Source: JACCZX01 sp040003315 (lineage in GTDB: Bacteria > Pseudomonadota > Gammaproteobacteria > Burkholderiales > Burkholderiaceae_F). From it: a stretch of 14,845 bases of DNA. A program made the translations under genes and the position numbers. How positions within the stretch are numbered: position 1 is the stretch's first letter; every line of letters starts with the position of its first letter. Below the pieces are notes generated by a model that saw only the letters and a list, made by a program, of their open reading frames with translations, made no database searches and was not told the origin of the DNA. Below, piece by piece: positions 1 through 6,664 of the stretch. The stretch covers positions 1 to 14,845 of the forward strand of contig JBDUCU010000072.1 of assembly GCA_040003315.1 (NCBI GenBank), written 5' to 3'.

Positions 1-53
1 GATGCCCATTCCCTTCTCAGGATGGCTGACGCGAACCAATGCGACTCGTGCGC

Positions 54-506
54 TCACTTCAATTTCTTCTCCTTGTGCCGCAGAACAGCCTCCTCGATCG
101 AATGTGACTGTGTCAGAGACGCATCCTTTTTCGCCATTTCTGCCAGCTCGCAGTAGTGGCGCTGCAACGTCGCGAGTTCTGCTGACGTTAAATTTTCTAC
201 GTCGATCAAGCGATTACTGGCGCCGGCAATCGACGCGACGATTTCGTTCAGCTTGAGCTCCAGCGCCTGAGTGTCCTTGTTCTGCGTTTGCTGGATCAGG
301 AAGACCATCAGGAACGTAATGATGGTGGTCCCGGTGTTGATGACCAGCTGCCAGGTATCCGAGAACCCAAACAGCGGGCCCGTGACGGCCCATAACACGA
401 CGATCAAGAAAGCTGCGCCAAACATCCAGGGCTTGCCGCTCCATTCGGTGATCGTATGTGCAGCTTCTTCCCATTTCTGAATAAATCGTTTGGACTTTTT
501 CTTCAT
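54..506 (-). CDS. Low affinity iron permease family protein
   Basis: A 150-residue inner-membrane protein of the low affinity iron permease family (Pfam Iron_permease type). A basic N-terminus (KKKSKR) leads to two hydrophobic segments at about residues 27-46 and 52-72. The second carries the family-typical stretch GFSDTWQLVINTGTTIITF followed by MVFLIQQTQNKDT. A charged, probably helical cytoplasmic tail fills residues 75-150. Length is normal for bacterial members. The ATG has an ideal Shine-Dalgarno AAGGAGG five bases upstream, whose first bases lie within the TAA stop of azlD, so this is the third gene of an azlC-azlD cluster and is probably co-translated. The family name comes from a fungal iron transporter; iron transport by the short bacterial proteins is not well established, so the substrate is uncertain. 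Family assignment is confident, function is not. Confidence 0.88.
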   Translation of the reverse strand: MKKKSKRFIQKWEEAAHTITEWSGKPWMFGAAFLIVVLWAVTGPLFGFSDTWQLVINTGTTIITFLMVFLIQQTQNKDTQALELKLNEIVASIAGASNRLIDVENLTSAELATLQRHYCELAEMAKKDASLTQSHSIEEAVLRHKEKKLK

Positions 507-511
507 TGAAG

Positions 512-518
512 CCTCCTT
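512..518 (-). promoter_or_regulatory. Ribosome binding site AAGGAGG overlapping the azlD stop
   Basis: The minus strand reads TAAGGAGG, then CTTCA, then ATG. The azlD stop codon TAA (517-519) overlaps a perfect Shine-Dalgarno for the iron permease gene. It fixes the start of that gene and suggests that ribosomes ending azlD reinitiate directly. Confidence 0.8.
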
Positions 519-840
519 AGCCCAGCAGCTTGAATAACACGATCGCCGCGCACGCGCTGATCACACCGGCCAGCAGGTTGCGCCGCGTAAGTCCGAAATA
601 CACCAGCAATCCGAATGCCGTCGCGGCCAGTCGCTCGCCCAGGCTCGTTGTTGCGACCACGCCGACGGGTTCGATCAACATGCGCGACACCAGCCCCGCG
701 ACCATCGCGAGCGCCACGCACCCCATCCAGGTGAGCGCCTCGCCATTCGGATCGAGGCGGTCCGCAATCGCGACGCCGAGCGCACGCCAAAGGTAGGTGC
801 CTGCAGCGCAGGCAAGCACGAGCAGCACCAGTTCAACCAC
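517..840 (-). CDS. azlD: AzlD family branched-chain amino acid transport subunit
   Basis: A 107-residue hydrophobic protein of the AzlD family, the small partner of AzlC in two-component exporters of branched-chain amino acids and analogues (YgaH/BrnE type). It shows the expected layout of about four hydrophobic segments, starting LVLLVLACAAGTYLWRALG and ending in CAAIVLFKLLG. I place the start at a GTG (838-840), which overlaps the end of azlC by 8 bp, with a GAGG-like Shine-Dalgarno about ten bases upstream inside azlC. The azlC-azlD overlap is typical of this gene pair and supports translational coupling. A second, diverged azlD copy is cut by the right end of the window (14647-14845). Substrate is inferred from the family only. 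Confidence 0.88.
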   Translation of the reverse strand: MVELVLLVLACAAGTYLWRALGVAIADRLDPNGEALTWMGCVALAMVAGLVSRMLIEPVGVVATTSLGERLAATAFGLLVYFGLTRRNLLAGVISACAAIVLFKLLG

Positions 841-1567
841 GGCGCCGCCTCAGGCGGTGCAGAGCGTATGCAGCGCTGCCGCCGACGAGCCCCGCGGCAA
901 GTACGCTCCATTGCGGCGCGAGTACGTACGCGACTGGTCCGGTGATTGCGCCCGCCGCCAGGGAGACGCGCCCGATCGAAGCCTTGGTTTCACCGGTCAG
1001 GATCAGCAGAAAGTAGATCGGATTCATGAACACCAGGCCCAGCTTGACGAGCTCGCTCATATGGGCCGCGACGAAATATCCAGCGGCACTCGTTGCAGCG
1101 CACGCGAGCCAACAGACCAGCGCGAAGCCTACGAAGTACGGCAGTCTCTGTTCAGCCGGCAGCTGCGGGCAGCGGTTCACAGCGACCACCCAGCCCGTCA
1201 TCGCAAGAAGGTGCGCCGACGCGTACATCTGCCAGCTCGAGTAGCGCGGATGCCGCATCATCGTCGACAGCACCGTAGTCATCGGCAGGAAACGCGAAGC
1301 CGACAGACTGACCGCAAGAACGATCAGCACGAACTGCGCGTTCACCGCATACATTTCGAGCATGATCAGCTGGCCGGGTAGGGCCCAGATCACCAGCGAC
1401 GACGCCACGATCAAAGGCAGCGGAAAATCAAAACCCGAGGCCAGCGCGCCGTAGCCGAGATAGCCCGCTGCCAAGACCGCAATCGGCGCTCCGATCGCCT
1501 CGCGCGCACCCGCCGCCAGCGCCGCGCGCGGGGTGCGGTAATCGATCGTCGGCGAGTCGGTGTGCAT
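833..1567 (-). CDS. azlC: AzlC family transporter, large subunit
   Basis: A polytopic inner-membrane protein of 244 residues of the AzlC family, the larger subunit of AzlCD branched-chain amino acid exporters (YgaZ/BrnF-like). The first segment includes AREAIGAPIAVLAAGYLGYG, followed by the region WALPGQLIMLEMYAV, where family members carry a conserved Gly/Gln-rich helix, and several more hydrophobic helices up to a basic tail (HRLRRRRG). The open frame runs upstream to 1786, but that extension is basic, non-hydrophobic and overlaps the divergent lipoprotein gene. I therefore start at ATG 1567 (MHTDSPTIDYRT), which gives normal family length. Its 3' end overlaps azlD by 8 bp. Export of branched-chain amino acids is the family role; the substrate here is unproven. 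Confidence 0.87.
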   Translation of the reverse strand: MHTDSPTIDYRTPRAALAAGAREAIGAPIAVLAAGYLGYGALASGFDFPLPLIVASSLVIWALPGQLIMLEMYAVNAQFVLIVLAVSLSASRFLPMTTVLSTMMRHPRYSSWQMYASAHLLAMTGWVVAVNRCPQLPAEQRLPYFVGFALVCWLACAATSAAGYFVAAHMSELVKLGLVFMNPIYFLLILTGETKASIGRVSLAAGAITGPVAYVLAPQWSVLAAGLVGGSAAYALHRLRRRRG

Positions 1568-1600
1568 GTCAAGTTTAGATTTCTTGTCCGATGCTGCAAA

Positions 1601-1618
1601 CCCGAATCGCAATTCGGG
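1601..1618. other. Inverted repeat in the azlC/lipoprotein divergent intergenic region
   Basis: CCCGAA and TTCGGG form a perfect 6-bp inverted repeat around a 6-base spacer (TCGCAA). It lies 34 bp upstream of azlC and about 95 bp upstream of the lipoprotein start. It could be an operator for a dimeric regulator or a 5' leader hairpin; it lacks a T-run, so it does not look like an intrinsic terminator. No regulator gene is nearby. Confidence 0.35.
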
Positions 1619-1681
1619 CCGTCGCTGTCCTAGTGTCTCAAACTGGCAGAAGGCACGCCCGCTGCTAGCAAACGATCGGGT

Positions 1682-1709
1682 ATGGTGAATGGTGAAGGGT
1701 GAAGGGTGA
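1682..1709 (+). repeat. Heptamer tandem repeat (4 copies) over a translation start
   Basis: Four contiguous 7-base units read ATGGTGA, ATGGTGA, AGGGTGA, AGGGTGA. They lie immediately before ATG 1714 of the lipoprotein gene and include its alternative GTG start (1699). The last units supply a Shine-Dalgarno-like AAGGGTG. Because the unit is not a multiple of three, gain or loss of a copy would change the frame of any upstream start and the sequence around the ribosome site. Confidence 0.8.
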
Positions 1710-1713
1710 TGGC

Positions 1714-2466
1714 ATGGGATTGCGCTTCGATGTGCTGAGCTCGGCATTGATCTGCAGCGCACTCTGGCTGGGCGGGTGCGCGGCAACGATGGATGCGCGG
1801 GTTGGGCGAGCGATCGCTTCGGAGTTGCCGAAGGTGGTCGGTCCTGCGGCCCATTACGACGTCGATGTCGAAGGTGCGCGAGACAACGGCGAGATCGCCG
1901 AGATCCGGCGCGTACACGTGATCGGCACGCGCGTGCAGCGCGAAAAGTCGCCGGTGATTGATCAGATTGAAGTCACGATGTCCGACGTCGTCTTCAACCG
2001 CAAAGAGAAGCGCCTGCTGAGCCTGGGCGCCGCCGATGCAAACGTGCGCCTGCTGCCGTCGGACATCGCTGCATTTCTGGATGCACGGCCCGGGCTGGAT
2101 AACGTGATCGTCACACTTTATCCGCCGTATGAAATCGCCATCGAAACGCAATTCGCGGTGGCTGGCTTTGTCCTTCCCAGAGCGACCAACGCAAAAATTC
2201 GCGGGCGGCTGGTTGTCAGTGACGGCGTCCTTAAGATGGAAGTTGTCGACCTGCGCGTCGCCGGGTTTCCGGTCGGCGCAATTCCGACAGTCATCGTCGA
2301 GAGGCTGATCAATCCGCTGGTCGACTTATCCGCTCCGCCGGCAGCGGCGCGGATCGCTTCGGTGCAAGTGACGCCGGACTCTGTATTGCTGACGGCGTCC
2401 AGCGCTTTGTCTTCGAGCGGATCGTTGACGATCGCATGCGCGCGCCTGGAGGTCATATGCAACTGA
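1714..2466 (+). CDS. LmeA/DUF2993-like lipoprotein
   Basis: A predicted lipoprotein of 250 residues. The signal peptide MGLRFDVLSSALICSALWLG ends in a clear lipobox L-G-G-C with the acylated cysteine at residue 22, so the mature protein should be anchored to a membrane facing the periplasm. The rest is beta-rich with alternating hydrophobic residues (for example DQIEVTMSDVVFN, GRLVVSDGVLKMEVVDLRVAG) and resembles the LmeA-like phospholipid-binding (DUF2993) fold, hence a possible lipid-handling role. A GTG at 1699 would add five residues; I prefer ATG 1714 because it keeps a compact signal peptide and has AAGGGTG upstream. A four-copy heptamer repeat abuts the start. The gene ends ten bases inside the beginning of the GFA remnant. 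The lipoprotein call is strong, the domain name moderate. Confidence 0.72.
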   Translation: MGLRFDVLSSALICSALWLGGCAATMDARVGRAIASELPKVVGPAAHYDVDVEGARDNGEIAEIRRVHVIGTRVQREKSPVIDQIEVTMSDVVFNRKEKRLLSLGAADANVRLLPSDIAAFLDARPGLDNVIVTLYPPYEIAIETQFAVAGFVLPRATNAKIRGRLVVSDGVLKMEVVDLRVAGFPVGAIPTVIVERLINPLVDLSAPPAAARIASVQVTPDSVLLTASSALSSSGSLTIACARLEVICN

Positions 2467-2703
2467 AGGGCTCCTTCCACTGCGGCGCAGTGAAGTTCCG
2501 CCTGCAATCCGATTCGCCCGTTCCCTTCATGCACTGCTACTGCACCATCTGCCGCAAGACCGCGGGCGGAGGCGGCTAGCGATCAACCTCGGTGGCGACG
2601 CCAGCACGATGTGCCGAAGGGGAAAAAGCATGTGCATTGCCGCGAATGACCGGGGGAATCGTTGAAGGAATGGCGCGAGCGGCACGCGTCGTCGCCGAGG
2701 TAA
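2457..2703 (+). pseudogene. Decayed GFA-family (CENP-V/GFA domain) gene
   Basis: From ATG 2457, with Shine-Dalgarno GGAGG at 2447-2451, the frame gives MQLKGSFHCGAVKFRLQSDS, then PVPFMHCYCTICRKTAGGGG and a stop (TAG 2577-2579). This is the N-terminus of a glutathione-dependent formaldehyde-activating/GFA zinc protein. The family then continues in shifted frames: AINLGGDAST after a one-base loss at the TAG, then PKGKKHVHC in the third frame, then a short in-frame stop (2647-2649) and ESLKEWRERHA, which resembles the family C-terminus, ending at TAA 2701. About 70 central residues are missing. The first cysteine of the CxC zinc motif is also Phe (F7). The fragment overlaps the lipoprotein gene by 10 bp, so it was once the second gene of that operon. 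I consider it non-functional. Confidence 0.8.
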
Positions 2704-2842
2704 GCGCGCATCGTCCAGATGGCCGAGTTGCGTCGGCATCACCCGCCAAATCCTCGCCGAAGCGCCTCCAACCGCGATAGTCCGCGCATTCCCCACCGCT
2801 TTTCAGCCCGTGCCGACCGGGCCAGTCACAGTAAAAAGCGGA

Positions 2843-4258
2843 ATGTCCAGCCCCGCACCTCGTCCGTCGACGCCTCGTCCGTCGAAGCCCCGCGCGCCGG
2901 TCGCCAAGACCGTCGTCGCTGCGCCTCAGCGCGCTCGGCTGATCGATCTGCCGCGACTGCGCAGCGCCAATCCGCCGCAGCGCATCCAGCTGATCGCGAT
3001 CGGCTCTGTGATGGTGGCGTGGGTGGTGTTCACGCTGTGGGCAGCATCATTCTGGTTCAACGCGCTGGCCGATGCAGTCGGTTTCGCCGCGACGATCTTC
3101 TTCATCATTGGCCTGGCGCTGATCCCGAGCGTGATGAACATGTTCGTGATGTCCTCTCTTCTGATGGACCGGCGCCCGCCGCGCCGCGCGCTCGCGAAGT
3201 ACCCGCCGCTGTCGGTGCTGATGTACGTGCGCGACCACGAGCAGTCGATCAATGAAACCATTGAAAGCATCCGCCGCCAGGAGTATCCGGGGCCGTTCGA
3301 AGTCATTCTGATCGATGATGCATCGGCCGATCGCACTGCGCACATCGTGCGCGGCATGGGCTACCGCTGGATCAAGGTGCTGCGCCAGAGCAAGGGCCGC
3401 GGCAAGGCGGCAGCGCTCAATCGCGCACTCGAAGCCGCGCAGCACGACCTGATCGTCACGCTCGACGCCGACGCCATTCTGTTCGGCGATGCGCTGTGGA
3501 GCATGGTCGAGCGCTATGTTGCCTCCGAACCCGACGTGCGAGCGATCTCCGGCTGCGTGCTGGTGCGCAACTCGCGCGAGAACTGGCTGACACGCGCGCA
3601 GGAGTGGGATTACTTCCACGGGCTGGCGTCGATGAAGCGCATGCAGTCGCGTTATCAGGGCACCGTCGTCGCCGAAGCGGCGTTCACCATCTACGACCGC
3701 GCGGTGCTGAAGGAAGTGGGCGGCTGGCGTGCTGACGAAGCCGAAGACGTTCTGGTGACGTGGGACATGCTGCGTCGAGGCTGGCGCGTCGGCTTCGCCG
3801 AAGACGCATGCTGCTTCGTCATCGTGCCGACGGACATGAGCACGTTCATGCGGCAGCGCGTGAAGCACGCACGCACCATGCTGCGCGCGCTGCGCGAGCT
3901 GCCGCGCGAGCTGATCACACGCAAGTCCACCTTCTTCGTCTGCTGGAACCTGCTGTTCCCGTTTACCGACCTCGTATTCACGCTCGCCTTCGTGCCCGGC
4001 GTGATCTTTTCCATCGCATACAGCAGCAACCTGCTGATGGGGCCGATGGCGGCGACACTGCTGCCCGCCGTACTGCTGCTCAACATGGCGATCTTCTTCG
4101 TGATGCGCTCGATGTTCCATGACCACGGACTGAAGATTCGGCGCAACGTCGGCGGCCTGCTGATCTACATCTTCGGATACAGCGTGCTGCTGCAACCCGC
4201 GCGTGCGCTGGGCTTTCTTGCCGGGCTGTTTCGCCCCCGCTCAGCGAAGGCGAGTTAG
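2843..4258 (+). CDS. Membrane glycosyltransferase, family 2
   Basis: A 471-residue membrane-bound GT2 glycosyltransferase with the layout of processive synthases (NodC/IcaA/BcsA-like). A Pro/Arg-rich cytoplasmic N-terminus leads to two TM helices (about 48-70 and 80-107). The catalytic GT-A domain follows with LIDDASAD (Asp158/159), TLDADA (Asp208/210, metal site) and the TED-like DEAEDV (302). About three C-terminal TM helices occupy residues 366-459. The place of the usual Q-R-x-R-W signature holds QRVKH (338-342), so Arg and Trp are replaced. This suggests a non-cellulose, possibly non-processive enzyme transferring an NDP-sugar to a lipid or envelope acceptor. A GTG at 2810 could add 11 residues; ATG 2843 has AGCGGA close upstream. 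No partner polysaccharide genes are present; the lipoprotein upstream is the only possible envelope partner. Confidence 0.86.
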   Translation: MSSPAPRPSTPRPSKPRAPVAKTVVAAPQRARLIDLPRLRSANPPQRIQLIAIGSVMVAWVVFTLWAASFWFNALADAVGFAATIFFIIGLALIPSVMNMFVMSSLLMDRRPPRRALAKYPPLSVLMYVRDHEQSINETIESIRRQEYPGPFEVILIDDASADRTAHIVRGMGYRWIKVLRQSKGRGKAAALNRALEAAQHDLIVTLDADAILFGDALWSMVERYVASEPDVRAISGCVLVRNSRENWLTRAQEWDYFHGLASMKRMQSRYQGTVVAEAAFTIYDRAVLKEVGGWRADEAEDVLVTWDMLRRGWRVGFAEDACCFVIVPTDMSTFMRQRVKHARTMLRALRELPRELITRKSTFFVCWNLLFPFTDLVFTLAFVPGVIFSIAYSSNLLMGPMAATLLPAVLLLNMAIFFVMRSMFHDHGLKIRRNVGGLLIYIFGYSVLLQPARALGFLAGLFRPRSAKAS

Positions 4259-4291
4259 CTGCTGTCTCTGCGCTGACGTACGCTCTCCGAA

Positions 4292-4307
4292 TCACCCGCG
4301 TGGGTGA
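4292..4307. terminator. Hairpin after the glycosyltransferase gene
   Basis: TCACCC-GCGT-GGGTGA is a perfect 6-bp stem with a four-base loop, 33 bp downstream of the glycosyltransferase stop and between two converging transcripts. There is no T-tract on either side, so it is at best a weak or factor-assisted terminator. The rest of 4259-4429 shows no gene I can support. Confidence 0.3.
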
Positions 4308-4429
4308 CCGGCGTCATGTGCGATGTCGCGCGGAACCCGACGCCCTGATGTGTAGATGCGCTCCTCGCCCGCCACAATGGAACTGCTGCCGCGCTGGGCG
4401 ATCGCGGAGCGAGACGCGTTTTGTAACGC

Positions 4430-4582
4430 TCACTTCGTCAGGCCCGGCAGCCACAGCGAAATCGCCGGTGTGTAAGTAGCGAGCAGAAGTGCGAAACACA
4501 TCGCGCCGTAAAATGGCCATAGCTCTTTCGACACCTGTTCCATCGAAACCTTGCCGATCGCACAGCCGACGAACAACGTTGT
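4430..4582 (-). pseudogene. dctM: C-terminal remnant of TRAP transporter large permease DctM
   Basis: The last ~50 residues in this frame (TTLFVGCAIGKVSMEQVSKE, then LWPFYGAMCFALLLATYTPA and ISLWLPGLTK, stop TGA) match the conserved C-terminus of TRAP dicarboxylate transporter subunit DctM: the final helix pair with the GKVSMEQV and LWLP motifs. Upstream of about 4582 the frame no longer resembles DctM and soon enters the D-2-hydroxyacid dehydrogenase gene, so roughly 380 residues are missing. There is no start, and no DctP or DctQ gene is present. It is best read as the leftover of a TRAP operon that once continued this minus-strand cluster and was cut by a deletion or insertion whose edge lies at about 4580-4602. 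Confidence 0.78.
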
Positions 4583-4602
4583 CAAAGATGTAGCATCAAC
4601 AG

Positions 4603-5568
4603 TCAAAACCATTGGGACTTGTCGACCACGTTTCGCAGCGGCTGTCCGGCCAAAAAGCGGCGGCAATTCTCGAAAAGAATATCGTAGCGTCGGTCGTCGA
4701 GATAAGGACCATAACCGGCCGTGTGCGGCGTGATCAGCACGCCGGGCATCGTCCACAACGGGTGATCTACGGGCAGCGGCTCCTGTTCGAAAACATCGAG
4801 TGCAGCACCGGCGATTTCCCCGGCGTCGAGCGCTGCAACCAAATCATCCAGACGCGTGGTCATGCCGCGACCAATGTTGATGAAGAAAGCGCCGCGCTTC
4901 ATTAGCTGGAATCGCGCGCGATTCATCAGGCCTTCGGTCGAAGGAGTGTGCGGCACGGTCAAAATAACGAAATCCGCACGCGGCAGCAGCGAGTCGAGCG
5001 CTTCTTCCCGATGCAATTCGTCCACGCCGGGCGGCGCTTGTGTTCGCCGCGCGTCGACTCCGAGCACTCGCATTCCGAAGGCGGTGGCGAGCCGCGCAGT
5101 CTCCGTGCCGATCCCGCCCACTCCGACGATCAGCGCTGTCGCTTCGGGCAGGTGGACCACGCCTGTGTCAAGCGGCGCCGGAAGCCATTCCCGCTTTAAC
5201 TGTTGCGGTAGGTATCGATGCAGGCCGCGCGCGAAGGCGAGAACGAATGCCATGATGTGCGCGCCGATATGGTCATTGAAGATCTCGCGAAAATTTGTCA
5301 CGACTACGGGATGCGCGATCAACTCTGGGTAGTACCAGCCGGCGCGCGGCGCGGCCTGCGGTGCCTGAATCCAGCGCAGCTGAGAAGCCGCTTGCAGCAG
5401 CTTAGGCGGCACGGTGCCAAACGCGGCATCTGTCCGCGGCATGGCTGCCGCGGCTTCTGTCTCATTCTCGGCAACGACGACCGACACATTCGGTTGCTCG
5501 GCCGCAAGACGCTGCGCCCACTCGCGCGTGGTCTGGGTCTGAGGCGGCAGCATCAGGAGCGTCGTCAT
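4603..5568 (-). CDS. D-2-hydroxyacid dehydrogenase (NAD-dependent family)
   Basis: A 321-residue member of the D-isomer-specific 2-hydroxyacid dehydrogenases, which interconvert 2-keto acids and D-2-hydroxy acids using NAD(P)H in the cytoplasm. The Rossmann motif is GVGGIG (149-154), with Asp172 at the end of the second strand (GVDARR), suggesting NAD(H) preference. The catalytic triad is in place: Arg234 in NIGRG, Glu263 in FEQEPLP and His282 in ITPHTAGYG. The substrate-domain segment NFREIFNDHIGAH is also typical. Length is normal. The ATG at 5568 overlaps by one base the TAA of an upstream open frame (TAATG), and no good Shine-Dalgarno is seen. It is the last intact gene of the catabolic train, 192 bp after the crotonase gene. 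Its substrate is unknown; it may handle a 2-hydroxy or 2-keto acid from the AcnX pathway. Confidence 0.9.
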   Translation of the reverse strand: MTTLLMLPPQTQTTREWAQRLAAEQPNVSVVVAENETEAAAAMPRTDAAFGTVPPKLLQAASQLRWIQAPQAAPRAGWYYPELIAHPVVVTNFREIFNDHIGAHIMAFVLAFARGLHRYLPQQLKREWLPAPLDTGVVHLPEATALIVGVGGIGTETARLATAFGMRVLGVDARRTQAPPGVDELHREEALDSLLPRADFVILTVPHTPSTEGLMNRARFQLMKRGAFFINIGRGMTTRLDDLVAALDAGEIAGAALDVFEQEPLPVDHPLWTMPGVLITPHTAGYGPYLDDRRYDILFENCRRFLAGQPLRNVVDKSQWF

Positions 5569-5759
5569 TATCTGGCGAACGATGCCACAGTCGCACCGAC
5601 GATGTCTTCATCGCGCTTGTAGTGCCGGGGGTGTGGTGCGCCCGCTGCGCCAGTATGCGAACGAAGGAAGAAATGTTCGGTTGAAAGATCAACCAAGGTG
5701 GCGGGACCGGGAAGTAAGGGTACGTCTGGCTGGCGTGATACGCGCCCCGCGCCCGTCAC
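5568..5759 (-). other. Possible small ORF or leader between crotonase and dehydrogenase genes
   Basis: A 63-codon frame from GTG 5759, one base after the crotonase stop, runs to TAA 5568-5570 and includes the peptide HYKRDEDIVGATVASFAR. Its stop overlaps the dehydrogenase ATG as TAATG, an arrangement typical of coupled translation. I recognise no family, see no Shine-Dalgarno, and third-position GC looks lower than in the neighbouring genes. It could equally be a chance open frame in a 192-bp spacer holding the promoter of the dehydrogenase. Confidence 0.2.
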
Positions 5760-5760
5760 G

Positions 5761-6573
5761 CTAGATTCGCTCGAACTCGCCGTGCCGCCCTTGGCCGGAT
5801 GAGAAGCGGCCGGCGCCGGCTGCGCCTTCCGCGAAGTGCGCTTCCACGCCGGCAGCCCACTCTCTCTTGAGTGCTTCGTGTACAGAAAGGCCGTGCCCTT
5901 CGTACACGCTGCGACGATCGGCCAGCACAGCAGCCTGTGGAAAGCGCGCAATCGAATGCGCCAGCGCCTCCGCGGCCGCACGCGCCGTGCCGCGCGGCAC
6001 GACGCGCTCGCACAAGCCGATTCGCAGCGCCTCATCAGCCTCTACCTTGCGGCCCGTCAGCACGATGTCCATTGCGCGCCCGAGTCCCACCAAGCGCGGC
6101 AGCCGCACTGTTCCGCCGTCGATCAGCGGAATGCCCCAGCGGCGGCAGTAGACGCCGAAGTACGCATCGTCTGCCATCACTCGCATGTCGCACCACATCG
6201 CGAGCTCCATGCCGCCGGCAACCGCAGGGCCCTCAACCGCGGCGATGACCGGCTTTGAAAGCTCCAGGCGCGAGGGCCCCATCGGGCCGCGCGGCGCCGA
6301 TGCGGCGCCCATCGTAAAGGCCAGCCGCTCGACGATCTCTGCACGAAACCGTTCGCGCTCGGTAAGTTCACTCGCGTACTTGAGATCCCAGCCCGCGCAA
6401 AACGCGCCACCCTCGCCATAGAACACCGCCACCTTCGCACCCTGGTCGTGGTCGAACGCGAGAAATGCGGCGGTCAACGCATCTGCTGTTTCTGGATCGA
6501 CCGCGTTACGCGCGTTGATGCGGTCGTTGATGATGGTCGCGACTTCGCCATTTTTTTCGATGCGAACGGACAT
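5761..6573 (-). CDS. Enoyl-CoA hydratase/isomerase family protein (crotonase)
   Basis: A 270-residue crotonase-superfamily enzyme acting on acyl-CoA thioesters. Both oxyanion-hole regions are clear: AFCAGWDLK (58-65) and AVEGPAVAGGMELAMWCDMR (112-131). Glu123, in GGMEL, corresponds to rat mitochondrial hydratase Glu144. The second catalytic glutamate of hydratases (rat Glu164, in the PE of QPEILLG) aligns with Cys143 in YFGVYCRRWGIPLIDGG, so simple hydration of a 2-enoyl-CoA is doubtful; isomerase, hydrolase or lyase chemistry is possible. The C-terminus is Gly-rich and ends GRHGEFERI. The ATG has GGAG seven bases upstream. It follows the AcnX small subunit after 91 bp. Superfamily membership is certain, the reaction is not. 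Confidence 0.88.
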   Translation of the reverse strand: MSVRIEKNGEVATIINDRINARNAVDPETADALTAAFLAFDHDQGAKVAVFYGEGGAFCAGWDLKYASELTERERFRAEIVERLAFTMGAASAPRGPMGPSRLELSKPVIAAVEGPAVAGGMELAMWCDMRVMADDAYFGVYCRRWGIPLIDGGTVRLPRLVGLGRAMDIVLTGRKVEADEALRIGLCERVVPRGTARAAAEALAHSIARFPQAAVLADRRSVYEGHGLSVHEALKREWAAGVEAHFAEGAAGAGRFSSGQGRHGEFERI

Positions 6574-6664
6574 GGGATTCTCCGGATGCGGATCTATCGA
6601 GACGATGGCTCATACTTAAACGATGAACGTCACAAACCGTTCTTTGCTTCGCGCCAGGCCGCGG

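Noticed and set aside
797..1381. Plus-strand frame of 194 codons over azlC
   Set aside because: His/Arg/Gln-rich antisense translation with no recognisable domain.
1568..1786. N-terminal extension of azlC up to 1786
   Set aside because: Overlaps the divergent lipoprotein gene, is basic and not hydrophobic, and ATG 1567 gives normal AzlC length.
2527..2796. Minus-strand frame of 89 codons over the GFA remnant region
   Set aside because: No family resemblance and no ribosome site; the plus strand shows a recognisable decayed gene there. Bases 2704-2842 otherwise show nothing I can support.
3047..4195. Long minus-strand open frame (382 codons) opposite the glycosyltransferase
   Set aside because: His/Gln/Arg-rich translation without any family signature; it is the high-GC antisense shadow of a clear GT2 gene.
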